Shown here in pieces: positions 17,741-26,570 of a stretch of 64,000 bases of DNA (positions within the stretch are counted from its first letter, which is position 1; each line of letters opens with the position of its first letter). The stretch is from NCBI GenBank assembly GCA_943367755.1, contig CALRKB020000010.1:1-64000 (forward strand), written 5' to 3'. Under the pieces are notes generated by a model that was given only the letters and a program-made list of their open reading frames with translations, ran no database searches and was not told where the DNA came from. The position numbers and the translations under genes were made by a program. This stretch comes from PCC-6802 sp943367755 (lineage in GTDB: Bacteria; Cyanobacteriota; Cyanobacteriia; Pseudanabaenales; Pseudanabaenaceae).

Positions 17741-18529
17741 TTAAACCATTGATGTGGATAGACTCACAATCAGCAGAGAGAAGTATGGTAAGTCTAAATC
17801 TGGAAACTCGGTGAGGTTTGACCACACTTTTTGTTGTGGTAGGGTTGCCCAGGCAATCACGTGGCTGTGGGGCAGTAGGCTGCGCGATCGCAGTAATTGC
17901 CATACCTGCGGATAGACACTACTTACTTTCATCAATACCACCACTTCTGCCCAGTCTAGGGCTGTCTCTAACTCCGCTAGCCTATGTAGTGCTGGCAAGA
18001 CCGCCAGTTTATCTGACCAGATGGTGAGGGGTATACCGATCGCGGCAGCGGAGGCCATGGGGGATGAAACGCCAGGAATAATTTCAATGTCAATATCGGG
18101 ATATGTAGCTTTTAAACCCCACATCAGATAGGTGAGCGTGCTGTAGAAACTCACATCACCTTCGGCGATAAAGGCGACATTTTGCCCTTGACGGAGGTGT
18201 TGGGCAATGTTGAGTACTGCCGTTTGCCATGCTGCACGTAAAGCGAGTTTATCCTGCACAAAAGGTAACTCCAGTGGCAGTTTGTGTTGGTCAGGTCGCA
18301 AAAATTGAGCGGTGATCGCTTCTGCCATGCCCTGCTTTCCACCCCGCCCTGCCGGAAACGAAATCACAGCTGACTTTTGAATCGCTTTTAATCCCTTCAG
18401 AGTAATTAGCTCTGGATCGCCTGGCCCAATACCTATACCGTAAAACTTTCCTTGCACCTTTTTTATCTCTATCTCGCAATTTTTACTAATCTGGGTAGTG
18501 CTAAGTTTTGGTGAGGGACACTCTCTCAC
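17741..18529 (-). CDS. cobI: Precorrin-2 C20-methyltransferase
   Basis: SAM-dependent methyltransferase of cobalamin synthesis that methylates precorrin-2 (or the cobalt form) at C20. Hallmarks of the tetrapyrrole methylase family are present: FYGIGIGPGDPELITLKG near residue 29, AEGDVSFYSTL and IPGVSSPMASAAAIGIPL. The first codon listed is GTG and no ribosome site is obvious; another GTG at the codon for Val in KKVQGKF could also serve, so the first 20-25 residues are uncertain. No cobalamin riboswitch was recognised upstream. Confidence 0.9.
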   Translation of the reverse strand: MRECPSPKLSTTQISKNCEIEIKKVQGKFYGIGIGPGDPELITLKGLKAIQKSAVISFPAGRGGKQGMAEAITAQFLRPDQHKLPLELPFVQDKLALRAAWQTAVLNIAQHLRQGQNVAFIAEGDVSFYSTLTYLMWGLKATYPDIDIEIIPGVSSPMASAAAIGIPLTIWSDKLAVLPALHRLAELETALDWAEVVVLMKVSSVYPQVWQLLRSRSLLPHSHVIAWATLPQQKVWSNLTEFPDLDLPYFSLLIVSLSTSMV

Positions 18530-18881
18530 TTCTTTAGGACTAGACCAATCCGAACCATTTTTGATTCAAGATTTTCAAGATTACCAAAGTTTGCGGCACA
18601 ACTCAGCTCAGGAATCTATACGGCATGAAAGTATGCCATTAGTAAAAAAATTCTGCCACCGATAACTAAAATATCTGCTTCTATCCAATTTCAGAACAAG
18701 AAACCTTGCTGAAAAAGACGATGGGGCAATGTTTCAAACGTGTGAACGTAATATCTAGACACTTTGTTTTAATAAGGTTATCCTCTCAGAAATCAACATT
18801 TCTGTAACATTACCTGCGTGAGGCTTAGGAATCACCAATCTCAACAAAAAAGTAGAGTGAGGAGGATGTCAATTACACAAT
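18530..18881. other. Intergenic region upstream of cobI
   Basis: 352 bp without a convincing gene on either strand. It must hold the promoter of cobI and the 3' end of the receiver gene transcript, both on the minus strand. A 9-bp tandem repeat (TTCAAGATT twice) lies at 18565-18582 and a small stem GGCAT/ATGCC near 18623-18638. Nothing else is recognised. Confidence 0.5.
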
Positions 18882-19262
18882 TTAAACAATCTTCCTAATT
18901 GTTTCCAGCAAGCTCTTAGTACAGGCTCCCTTTTCGCAAAACGCATCAATTACGGCACCATTAGCTTGGGCTTTAGCTTTACCACCATCCGCAGCGGAGT
19001 AAGCCACAATCTTGATTTGTGGGTACTTACGCTTGATTTCTTGAGAAGTTTTCCACCCATCCATAATCGGCATATGCAGATCTAAAACCACCAGATCTGG
19101 TTGATACTTCTGCACGAGCGCGATCGCTTCCCGGCCATTACTTGCTACACCAACAAGTTTTATGTGCGACTGAAATTCTAAAGCTATTTTTAAAGTACAG
19201 CGAGTCAACTCGTGGTCATCTACAACCAAGACACGCAAAGCAGATGTTGTTGAAGATGTCAT
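18882..19262 (-). CDS. Single-domain response regulator (NarL-type receiver)
   Basis: 126-aa lone receiver domain. The acidic pair is in LVVDDHE, the phospho-acceptor Asp in DLVVLDLHMP (about D58), the switch Ser/Thr in VAYSA and the Lys in FCEKG. The sequence up to the domain end is of the NarL/FixJ type, but there is no helix-turn-helix; the gene stops right after the receiver, so it would act by protein contact. No kinase is adjacent. The 270 bp upstream have no other gene. Confidence 0.9.
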   Translation of the reverse strand: MTSSTTSALRVLVVDDHELTRCTLKIALEFQSHIKLVGVASNGREAIALVQKYQPDLVVLDLHMPIMDGWKTSQEIKRKYPQIKIVAYSAADGGKAKAQANGAVIDAFCEKGACTKSLLETIRKIV

Positions 19263-19532
19263 ATTTAGGTTAGTAAAGGCGCTAAAAGAAAATGTTTTAT
19301 GTTAAAAACTATACTTTTCTGCGTCAGATATATCTTCTACCATAGGTCATATAACTGATTGTGTGTAAATACTTAGTAAATACTTTTTTGACTATGGAGA
19401 TCGCTGGCTGAGTATGCAGTAATCTCTCTATTCTAGATCCGTATATCCTCGTCTACAAGCAGGTTTACAATTCTATGAAGAGTGCTATAAGGTGGTCAAA
19501 AATACTATGTCCTCTCACTGAGCCAGTTCAAG

Positions 19533-19934
19533 ATGAATGCAGCCGAACAGGCAAGAAGTATTGAAGTAGCCACCAAGATTGCTGCGGTTGTTAATTTGTT
19601 TAAGCAGCAATTCCCAGATGTGCGAGCAGATCTCAGTCCGTGGACAAACGATCCCGACACGAGGGAGTTAGTAGATCCCGACTCGATCGATATCAGTTTT
19701 AGCTTCCCTGGCATTAGTAGATTGGTAAGAAGTCGCTGTGTGTTGGTGCAGATCCGTTTTCACGAACAACATCTTATTGGTATCGAGGCATCTGGATTTG
19801 GGCACCAAGGCAAGCAGTGGACGATTTCTACAGTTGATAATTGGCAGTTTGTCGGCGCTTACTTACCCACAGATGAATTTGCGGATAAACTCAAAAGTTT
19901 TTGTCGTGATGTTTTTAAACTGTTTCGTGTATAG
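19533..19934 (+). CDS. Hypothetical protein
   Basis: 133 aa, no family recognised. It begins with a predicted helix (AEQARSIEVATKIAAVVNLF), then a mixed alpha/beta region with FPDVRADLSPWTNDPDTRELVDP, beta-rich centre (RCVLVQIRF) and a C-terminal helix. No signal or membrane segment. It lies 65 bp upstream of der on the same strand and may share a transcript with it. The ATG lacks a clear ribosome site. Confidence 0.65.
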   Translation: MNAAEQARSIEVATKIAAVVNLFKQQFPDVRADLSPWTNDPDTRELVDPDSIDISFSFPGISRLVRSRCVLVQIRFHEQHLIGIEASGFGHQGKQWTISTVDNWQFVGAYLPTDEFADKLKSFCRDVFKLFRV

Positions 19935-19999
19935 CACAAGCTAGGGTCTGAAAAGGCTAGAATGGGAAGGCTTGCCATCTAAATTTTTTGTATAAAGCT

Positions 20000-21364
20000 A
20001 TGCCACTTCCTATTGTCGCAATTGTTGGTCGTCCTAATGTGGGCAAGTCTACTCTGGTCAATCGCCTGGCAGGCGAGCAGTTTGCGATTGTCTACGATCA
20101 GCCTGGCATCACACGCGATCGCACCTACCGCAATTGTTTCTGGGGCAAGCATGATTTTACGGTTGTCGATACGGGCGGTCTGGTATTTGCCGACGATACA
20201 GAATTTTTACCGCTAATTCGCAAGCAAGCTTTTATGGCGATCGAGCAATCGCAAGTTGTCATATTTCTTGTCGATGGCATGGATGGACTTACTGCCGCTG
20301 ACTGGCAGATTGCCCAATGGTTAAGGCAGCAATCTGTGCCGGTAATCCTGGCGGTAAACAAATGTGAGGTTGTTACTTCTGGGCTGGCACAAGCAGCAGA
20401 TTTTTGGCAGCTAGGTTTGGGCGAACCACTACCTATCTCTGGCATTCACGGTAGTGGTACTGGTGACTTACTCGATGCATTAGTAAAGTATTTACCCGAT
20501 CCAGAAACCGTCGAACCTGAAAATGATGAGATCAAAGTTGCGATCATCGGACGGCCAAATGTGGGCAAGTCTAGCTTGCTTAACTCCTTCATCGGTGAAG
20601 ACCGCTGCATAGTTAGTCCGATCGCTGGTACGACGAGGGATGCGATCGACTCCGTATTGACCAGAAATGGTACGCAATATCGTCTGATCGATACCGCTGG
20701 TATACGCCGCAAAAAGAATGTCGAGTATGGTGCCGAATTCTTTGGCATTAACCGTGCTTTCAAGGCAATTGACCGTTCTGATGTCGTGCTGCTAGTAATT
20801 GATGCCCAGGATGGCGTTACCGAGCAGGATCAAAAACTGGCAGGTCGGATTAATGAGGAAGGACGCGCCTGTGTAATCGTGGTGAATAAGTGGGATGCAG
20901 TTGAAAAAGACTCCTATACCATTTACGACTACACCCAGGAAGTCATGAGCCGCATGATGTTTATCGACTACGCTCCGATTATTTTTGTCAGTGCCCTCAC
21001 GGGACAAAGAGTGACGAAAATTCTCGACCAAGTAGATATTGTGGCAGAGCAGCATCGCCGCCGCATTTCGACTGCGGTTTTGAATGAAGTGTTGACCGAT
21101 GCGGCAGCCTGGCATTCTCCACCCGTAACCCGCCAAGGCAAGCAGGGACGGATTTACTACGGCACGCAAATATCCTCTAAACCACCAGCGATCGTGCTGT
21201 TCGTCAACGATCCAAAGCGGTTTAATGACAACTACCGCCGCTACGTTGAAAAGCAGTTCCGCACCGCCTTAGGATTTACTGGTACGCCGCTGAGATTGAT
21301 TTGGCGTGGCAAGAAACCACGCGAAGTTGAGGGTAAATCGTTTAACCGCGCTACTAAGGTTTGA
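20000..21364 (+). CDS. der: Ribosome biogenesis GTPase Der (EngA)
   Basis: Double-GTPase of 454 aa needed for 50S subunit maturation. Both GTPase domains are intact: GRPNVGKSTL with DTGGL and NKCE in the first, GRPNVGKSSL with DTAGI and NKWD in the second, followed by the KH-like C-terminal domain (YYGTQISSKPPAIVLFVN). The track-style longest frame begins at a TTG four codons earlier; the ATG at 20000 (MPLPIVAIVG) fits the family. Confidence 0.97.
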   Translation: MPLPIVAIVGRPNVGKSTLVNRLAGEQFAIVYDQPGITRDRTYRNCFWGKHDFTVVDTGGLVFADDTEFLPLIRKQAFMAIEQSQVVIFLVDGMDGLTAADWQIAQWLRQQSVPVILAVNKCEVVTSGLAQAADFWQLGLGEPLPISGIHGSGTGDLLDALVKYLPDPETVEPENDEIKVAIIGRPNVGKSSLLNSFIGEDRCIVSPIAGTTRDAIDSVLTRNGTQYRLIDTAGIRRKKNVEYGAEFFGINRAFKAIDRSDVVLLVIDAQDGVTEQDQKLAGRINEEGRACVIVVNKWDAVEKDSYTIYDYTQEVMSRMMFIDYAPIIFVSALTGQRVTKILDQVDIVAEQHRRRISTAVLNEVLTDAAAWHSPPVTRQGKQGRIYYGTQISSKPPAIVLFVNDPKRFNDNYRRYVEKQFRTALGFTGTPLRLIWRGKKPREVEGKSFNRATKV

Positions 21365-21368
21365 CGGC

Positions 21369-21531
21369 TTAAAGTTCAGATTGTGAAGTGCTTTGTAGCT
21401 GCTGCATAAACCAATTTGCGGCGGCGGTATTTGTTCGATTAGCTCTTAGCCTCACATAGTTCCTGCCAGGTAGCACCGCGCCACTGGCTCATGGTAATGG
21501 TTAGGCTAGCTTGCGCTGTAGCGATCGCCAT
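21369..21531 (-). pseudogene. Possible decayed short coding remnant
   Basis: In the 192-bp gap between der and ndhS, the minus strand carries a 30-codon piece from an ATG at 21531 (TITMSQWRGATWQELC) and, in another frame, a piece ending at 21369 (YVRLRANRTNTAAANWFMQQ). Joined by a frameshift near 21460 they read like one protein end. No family is recognised, and chance cannot be excluded. Confidence 0.25.
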
Positions 21532-21556
21532 AGGTTGTGCCCTAACAAAGAGAAAA

Positions 21557-21772
21557 CTAGGCTTTTTTTCTGCCCTTATTCCGGCTGAGGGTGGCATCAA
21601 CTGGTTCTATTTCAGGCATGCGGAAAGTGACTAGCTTATCCCAGTTACCCCCTTCAAATAACACTGCTACTTTACCGTCAGTAATGCGTTGTACCTGTCC
21701 CTCAAAGCCAAAGTAGGTATCGCCCTGATTGACTACACGCACTGCCGAGCCTGGGAAAATCGTATCGCTCAT
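21557..21772 (-). CDS. ndhS: NAD(P)H-quinone oxidoreductase subunit S
   Basis: 71-aa protein matching NdhS, the SH3-like subunit of cyanobacterial and chloroplast NDH-1 that helps bind ferredoxin. Recognisable blocks are FPGSAVRVVNQGDTYFGFEG, VQRITDGKVAVLFEGGNWDK and LVTFRMPEIEPV. The longer frame starts 14 codons earlier, but the ATG at 21772 (MSDTIFPG) has GGGAGAG upstream and fits the family length. The basic tail (SRNKGRKKA) is short and variable. It lies far from the ndhHAIGE cluster at 38.4-42.4 kb, as is common. Confidence 0.88.
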   Translation of the reverse strand: MSDTIFPGSAVRVVNQGDTYFGFEGQVQRITDGKVAVLFEGGNWDKLVTFRMPEIEPVDATLSRNKGRKKA

Positions 21773-21856
21773 TTGAATTAGTCTCTCCCTTTTAGTTTTT
21801 TGGATAGCGATCACAAATAGTTTGTGGATAATGCCAAAGAACGCTATAGATACAGA

Positions 21857-22519
21857 TTATATCGCTTTAGTCGATAGGGCTAGATCTATGGCGGCATAGC
21901 AATCTTCTACAGAAGCATTTTGCTGCATTTGCTCTACTAATGACTTAAAAGCCTCTTGGTGTTCAGAAATCAAAGTACGTGCCCGCAATAAAGCCCAACG
22001 TTGGTGCAATTGTGGATTGGCTAAGTGAACTGTCGCATCTCTGAGTTGCCGAATGTCCTCAGATCCACCTTTAGCCTCTTGGTAAATATATTCCTCGGCG
22101 GCAATACCCGCCATCCAAACCGTACAGTAGCGCTCTAAGTTATCACTGCGGATTTGACTGGCATCTACTTCAACACCAACCACACCAGGTTGATGGTTGT
22201 GCGGATCGGTAAAAGCACTCAGGTTATAGCCTAAAACCTTTATACCCAAAAGATAGGCGGCGATAAAATGTCCCGCTTCATGGTGCAGAATGCGATCGCG
22301 CTGTTGTGGGGAATGTTCTTGCCACCAGGCCATTAACAACGAATTGCTTTGGCGACCCCAGCCAGATGTATAAATGCCATATAAACCCAGCAGTAAAACA
22401 GTCAAAACTGTTGGAATCAGAGGTGATAAGCCTAGGGCTGGCCCGATCAGTACCGACATAGTCAGAGTAAAGATGGCGATCGCCAGTAAGTTCAGATCCG
22501 CATCGTTATTTCTGTTCAT
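21857..22519 (-). CDS. M41-like membrane zinc peptidase without AAA domain
   Basis: 220 aa with two N-terminal membrane segments (LLAIAIFTLTMSVLIG; LIPTVLTVLLLGLYGI) followed by a domain resembling the protease part of FtsH. The zinc motif HHEAGHFIAAYLLG contains HEAGH, and the third-ligand region is around EDIRQLRDA. The AAA ATPase domain is absent. Such short relatives are conserved in cyanobacteria and plastids; the role is not established. Its ATG overlaps the stop of the VanY-like gene by four bases (ATGA), so the two are coupled. Confidence 0.8.
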   Translation of the reverse strand: MNRNNDADLNLLAIAIFTLTMSVLIGPALGLSPLIPTVLTVLLLGLYGIYTSGWGRQSNSLLMAWWQEHSPQQRDRILHHEAGHFIAAYLLGIKVLGYNLSAFTDPHNHQPGVVGVEVDASQIRSDNLERYCTVWMAGIAAEEYIYQEAKGGSEDIRQLRDATVHLANPQLHQRWALLRARTLISEHQEAFKSLVEQMQQNASVEDCYAAIDLALSTKAI

Positions 22520-23382
22520 TGTATTGCTGTACTCGATCGTGAATTAGTTTGGCTCTGGGGTTGATTTTTGTGAAAGAGCGCCAAGCTATCGCTATCCCCG
22601 GTGAAGCGCCAATGCCAGGGTTCATAGCTGACACCCTGGGGATTATTAGGCGGGAAAGATAGTTCAAATCCAAACTGAGCAGCATTTTGCGCTAGCCAAT
22701 GAAAAGCGGCGGTCTTTTCGAAATCGGTCGATAAATTGCTACTAGGAGCGCTACCATCACCAATATCAACCGCATAACCTGTGTGATGTTCGCTATATCC
22801 AGGTGGTGCGCTGACCATCGCTCGCTGCGCCGGAGTTTGGTTGCGCTCCTTGCTAATATCAAAAAATAATTTCTTCTGGTCTTCCACAGTACGGAATCCA
22901 GAAATTGCGATTAAATCGATACCATTAGCCCTGGCTGCGGTTACCATATTCAGAAATGCCTGAGCAGCAGGCTCTCTTAACCTGATTTCGTAGCCATCGG
23001 CAGCCCTAGAGATTGCGCGCAAGGTTGATTGTGGCGCCTCAGCATACGCTAAATGACCGAAGATCTGATCGGTTGCGACTGAAGCTGTTGATGTAGGAGA
23101 TCGACTAGTCGTATTATGAGGAACTACTGCTGTATCTGAGTTTGATGCTGGTGTAGTTGCTGTTGCTAGTGGCTTTTGATTGGCAGGATTCAAGCTTGTT
23201 TCTGGTGGGGCACCCAAAATACGCATTCCGATCGCGGGTAGAAGAAAAGCAACCATAGCTAAACCGTATGCCCACCAGGGCAATGCCTTGAGCGATCGCA
23301 TCAGCGGACTAACGGTCGTTCGCGACTGATTAGCAGAACTACTAATGCGTTGCGCAACAGGAATATCGTTGGGGAGAGGCAT
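22516..23382 (-). CDS. D-alanyl-D-alanine carboxypeptidase, VanY-like (M15B)
   Basis: Peptidoglycan-trimming metallopeptidase of 288 aa. An N-terminal hydrophobic segment (WWAYGLAMVAFLLPAIGM) near residue 37 anchors it, followed by a Thr/Ser/Asn-rich linker. The M15 catalytic domain shows SGFRTVEDQKKLF, the zinc motif SEHHTGYAVDIGDG (His and Asp) and EPWHWRF (Glu, His). Exported, facing the periplasm. It is translationally coupled to the M41-like gene downstream. Confidence 0.9.
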   Translation of the reverse strand: MPLPNDIPVAQRISSSANQSRTTVSPLMRSLKALPWWAYGLAMVAFLLPAIGMRILGAPPETSLNPANQKPLATATTPASNSDTAVVPHNTTSRSPTSTASVATDQIFGHLAYAEAPQSTLRAISRAADGYEIRLREPAAQAFLNMVTAARANGIDLIAISGFRTVEDQKKLFFDISKERNQTPAQRAMVSAPPGYSEHHTGYAVDIGDGSAPSSNLSTDFEKTAAFHWLAQNAAQFGFELSFPPNNPQGVSYEPWHWRFTGDSDSLALFHKNQPQSQTNSRSSTAIQ

Positions 23383-23487
23383 AGATACCCAGGTAGAATC
23401 CGAACTAAAACCAAACGTAATATATATAGACTTGTTTGATCAAGAAATGCAACTACCAAATTACAGAGATAAATTTAAAGCTACCCA

Positions 23488-23521
23488 CTATTTTTTAAAA
23501 CTGTTTAAAACTGTTTAAAAT
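23488..23521. repeat. Short tandem AAAACTGTTT repeat
   Basis: Two perfect copies and a partial third of a 10-bp AT-rich unit in the gap between the VanY-like gene and the NACHT gene, 50 bp upstream of the latter. It could be part of the promoter region; no function can be assigned. Confidence 0.45.
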
Positions 23522-23570
23522 TGTGCCAGTCCCCCCCACAAGATCCCCCAAGTTGCTTTACCCCTAACAA

Positions 23571-25565
23571 ATGGCTAACCCGTTAATCCAGGCAGATCCA
23601 GAACTTCTGAAGAAAAATACCAATAGCTCGTCATTGCAGCAGTTCTACTCACAGATCGCAAAAAGCATCCAAAGCATCTGTAATCGAGTCCGCGTGCTGG
23701 ATATGTCAAAGCCGTTGGATTTGAGTGATGTTTATGTTCCCATACATATCATTAGGAGCGATCGCCATCTTAGGTGTGTTTTGGCAGCTCAATCATCCCT
23801 ACATGATAATCCGCGCGAGCAGACTACAAAAATAAATGAGCAAGCTGTACCAGCGCTAGAGGTACTAGAAAACCTCTCGAAAGTAATCATCCTGGGTAGA
23901 ATGGGCAGTGGCAAAACCATACTACTTAAACACCTGGCATTGCAGTGTATCGCAGGTAAGTTTCAAGCACGCCGCATCCCCGTACTCTTATCACTGCGTG
24001 AATTTCGTGAAGAGCAACCCCACGATCTTTTAGGCTATATCACGACTCAGATATTGCAGTATGGAACGATCTCCCAGCAACTGGCAACGCAGTTAGTGGT
24101 TCAAGGCAAGATTCTATTGTTAATCGATGACCTGGACGATCTGACTGCGAGAGAGGCCGATCTAGTATTGCGACAAATACGCAACCTAGCCGACCGATTT
24201 CCTGAAAATTACTGGGCGATCGCCTGTAGACCAAAAATTTCTACGCAGATCTTAGACCAATTTACCGAAGTAGAACTAGCAGGCTTTAATCGCAAACAGA
24301 TCGAAGAATTCGCCCATAAATGGCTGCCCAGATTGCAAAAATCTGCATCTGTTAAACCAGAGAATTTTCTTACTCAACTGTTGAGTAGTAACGCGATCGA
24401 GGAAATTGCTGCGAATCCATTACTTTTAACCTTGCTATGTACTAGATTTATCAGATGCGATCGCCTATCTCTTCCCAATACGCTCGAAGATGCCCTAAAT
24501 CTATGGCTATACGCATGGGATTCCTACAATTACAGACACAATTTAGCAGCAAGCAGCAAGCAAGATCTAGAGAATCAAAAAGAATTGCTAAGCTGGATTG
24601 CGTTATCTAGTTTTAATCGCAGTCAGTATCGAATCGAGTCGCACAACCTAGTTCAAGACATCAAAAACTTCCCGGCCACTTGGGATGATATTCCTAGCCA
24701 ATTAATCTTTGCAGAAGCTAGGGGAATTTATGAATTTGCCTTTACTTCATTCCAGGAATACTTGATTGCCGATCGCCTGGCAAATAGCTCAAATCCCAAA
24801 GCCCTCAATTTTTTAGTGGAAAAGATTACGAACAAGCAATGGCATAGCGTAATTTTAATCGCATTTAGCATGCTGACTGATGCCGATCGCTTAGTAAAAC
24901 AAATGAAGCAAAAGATCGATGAATCAATTGTGAAGTCAGAAAAACTACAGAGATTCCTTGGGTGGGTCAATCAACAAGTATCACAATTGCAATCTCCCTA
25001 CAAAGCTGAATCACTACGCGCTTTTTATCTTGATATCGATCTTGAGCGTACTAGAGCACTCGATCGGGCCCGTGCGCTAGAGATTGCCCACATGCGATCT
25101 CTGGAGCGTGCCCGGATGCGAGCCGAGGGCAAAACGAATGACATGGATACTGAAGTTGATATAGATTATGCACTCACCAATGCTCTCAATCTCGATCTCG
25201 TACTTTACGTTGCCCAAGCTCCCATTCTGGATTTAGCCCGTTGTCTAGAGCCAGGACTAGGCGATCTCTTAGATCGATTAAGGAACAAATTGCCCAGTCC
25301 GACTAAAGAACCAGTTAAGTTCAAGAAATGGTGGGAGGGATATGGCTTAGAGTGGTCGCAGCAATTACGGCAAGTAATTATTCAACATCGTCGAGGAATT
25401 CAGGAGTGGGAACTAAGCGAGCCGCAGGTGAAAGCACTAAAGCGTTATCATGATGCCAATAAGGTACTGGTGGAATGTCTAAATACTAATGCTGTTAGCT
25501 CTGCCACCAGACAAGAAATCAAATCTACCTTGCTATTGCCGATCGCCAAAATCGAGCAAATATAA
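23571..25565 (+). CDS. NACHT-domain STAND NTPase
   Basis: 664-aa signal-transducing NTPase. An N-terminal region of about 100 residues precedes the P-loop GRMGSGKT at 109-116; Walker B is LLLIDDLDDL and the NACHT helical part follows (FAHKWLPRL, AANPLLLTLLC). The C-terminal half includes a charged, Arg-rich helix (LERTRALDRARALEIAH) and ends with a helical block finishing in TLLLPIAKIEQ, typical of cyanobacterial NACHT proteins. No effector domain such as caspase or nuclease is visible. Bacterial NACHT proteins include anti-phage sensors, but function here is inference. Directly after the stop an out-of-frame run reading VPFDGKNWEKNIDQLKPEL may be a lost tail. Confidence 0.85.
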   Translation: MANPLIQADPELLKKNTNSSSLQQFYSQIAKSIQSICNRVRVLDMSKPLDLSDVYVPIHIIRSDRHLRCVLAAQSSLHDNPREQTTKINEQAVPALEVLENLSKVIILGRMGSGKTILLKHLALQCIAGKFQARRIPVLLSLREFREEQPHDLLGYITTQILQYGTISQQLATQLVVQGKILLLIDDLDDLTAREADLVLRQIRNLADRFPENYWAIACRPKISTQILDQFTEVELAGFNRKQIEEFAHKWLPRLQKSASVKPENFLTQLLSSNAIEEIAANPLLLTLLCTRFIRCDRLSLPNTLEDALNLWLYAWDSYNYRHNLAASSKQDLENQKELLSWIALSSFNRSQYRIESHNLVQDIKNFPATWDDIPSQLIFAEARGIYEFAFTSFQEYLIADRLANSSNPKALNFLVEKITNKQWHSVILIAFSMLTDADRLVKQMKQKIDESIVKSEKLQRFLGWVNQQVSQLQSPYKAESLRAFYLDIDLERTRALDRARALEIAHMRSLERARMRAEGKTNDMDTEVDIDYALTNALNLDLVLYVAQAPILDLARCLEPGLGDLLDRLRNKLPSPTKEPVKFKKWWEGYGLEWSQQLRQVIIQHRRGIQEWELSEPQVKALKRYHDANKVLVECLNTNAVSSATRQEIKSTLLLPIAKIEQI

Positions 25566-25623
25566 TTGTCCCCTTCGATGGCAAAAATTGGGAGAAAAAT
25601 ATCGATCAACTCAAGCCCGAACT

Positions 25624-26520
25624 CTAAAATTGCCCTAAGAACTTAACTTCTGGTTCTAGCAACAATGACCACTTTTGCTGGACTTGCTCTTGTATATGAG
25701 CGATCAGGCGAGAGATATCGCTGGCAGTAGCACCACCTCGATTCACAATAAAATTAGCATGTAGTTGCGCTACCTGGGCATTACCAATTTGGAAACCCTT
25801 TAAGCCAGTTTGCTCAATTAGCCAAGCAGCAGCTTTGGGGGAAGGATTGCGAAATACACTGCCGCAACTGGGCAAATGATATGGCTGTGTTGCATGTCGT
25901 GCCTTCAAATGCTCGTCAGTAGCCGCAGTTATCTTGGCGGGATCGTAACCTGGTGTTAGCTGTAAAGTTGCACCTGTGACAATGCGATCGCTACCCTGCA
26001 AAACAGAAGTACGGTAGCTGAAGCCCAGGTCTTCAGGGTTTAGACTGTAGGATTCCCCACCATACGACATCATTTGTGCTTCCACCAGTCGCTCGGCGGC
26101 ACAACCACCCTGCGCTCCCGCATTCATCACCACTAAACCACCAACCGTACCCGGAATTCCCACTGCCCACTCTAAACCAGACCAACCTCTAGCTGCGGCC
26201 TGCCAAGCAAGGCGAGCCACTGGTTCACCGGCGGCAGCCGTAATCTGCCCCGTGCGATCGTCAAAGTGAATGCCGCGCAAATGACGCATGCAAATTACCA
26301 AGCCTGACAAACCACGATCGCCAATCAAAAGATTGCTCCCTGCACCTAACAATGTCAGAGGTAATTGGCGCTCGCTACCCCAGGCCAATCCTGCGCGCAG
26401 ATCCTCGGGCGAGTGAGGATCGAGAAACCATTCTGCCTGACCTCCCACTTTAAATGAGGTCATGTTAGCCAAAGAGACAGAGGCACGAATCTTGGGGTTA
26501 AGCGTGTAATCTGCAATCAT
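25624..26520 (-). CDS. murB: UDP-N-acetylenolpyruvoylglucosamine reductase
   Basis: MurB, 298 aa, reduces UDP-GlcNAc-enolpyruvate to UDP-MurNAc. Visible: FKVGGQAEWF, the FAD loop LGAGSNLLIGD, GIPGTVGG with NAGAQGG, YRTSVL and SCGSVFRNP (catalytic Ser), and the late Glu in LEPEVKFLG. It is a type with compact C-terminal loop. It converges with the NACHT gene (about 58 bp between the stops) and follows murC on the same strand with a 50-bp gap. Confidence 0.96.
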   Translation of the reverse strand: MIADYTLNPKIRASVSLANMTSFKVGGQAEWFLDPHSPEDLRAGLAWGSERQLPLTLLGAGSNLLIGDRGLSGLVICMRHLRGIHFDDRTGQITAAAGEPVARLAWQAAARGWSGLEWAVGIPGTVGGLVVMNAGAQGGCAAERLVEAQMMSYGGESYSLNPEDLGFSYRTSVLQGSDRIVTGATLQLTPGYDPAKITAATDEHLKARHATQPYHLPSCGSVFRNPSPKAAAWLIEQTGLKGFQIGNAQVAQLHANFIVNRGGATASDISRLIAHIQEQVQQKWSLLLEPEVKFLGQF

Positions 26521-26570
26521 TTTGGGGAATTTAGGCTTTGAGATTAGATTTGAAATTTAGAATTGAGATT

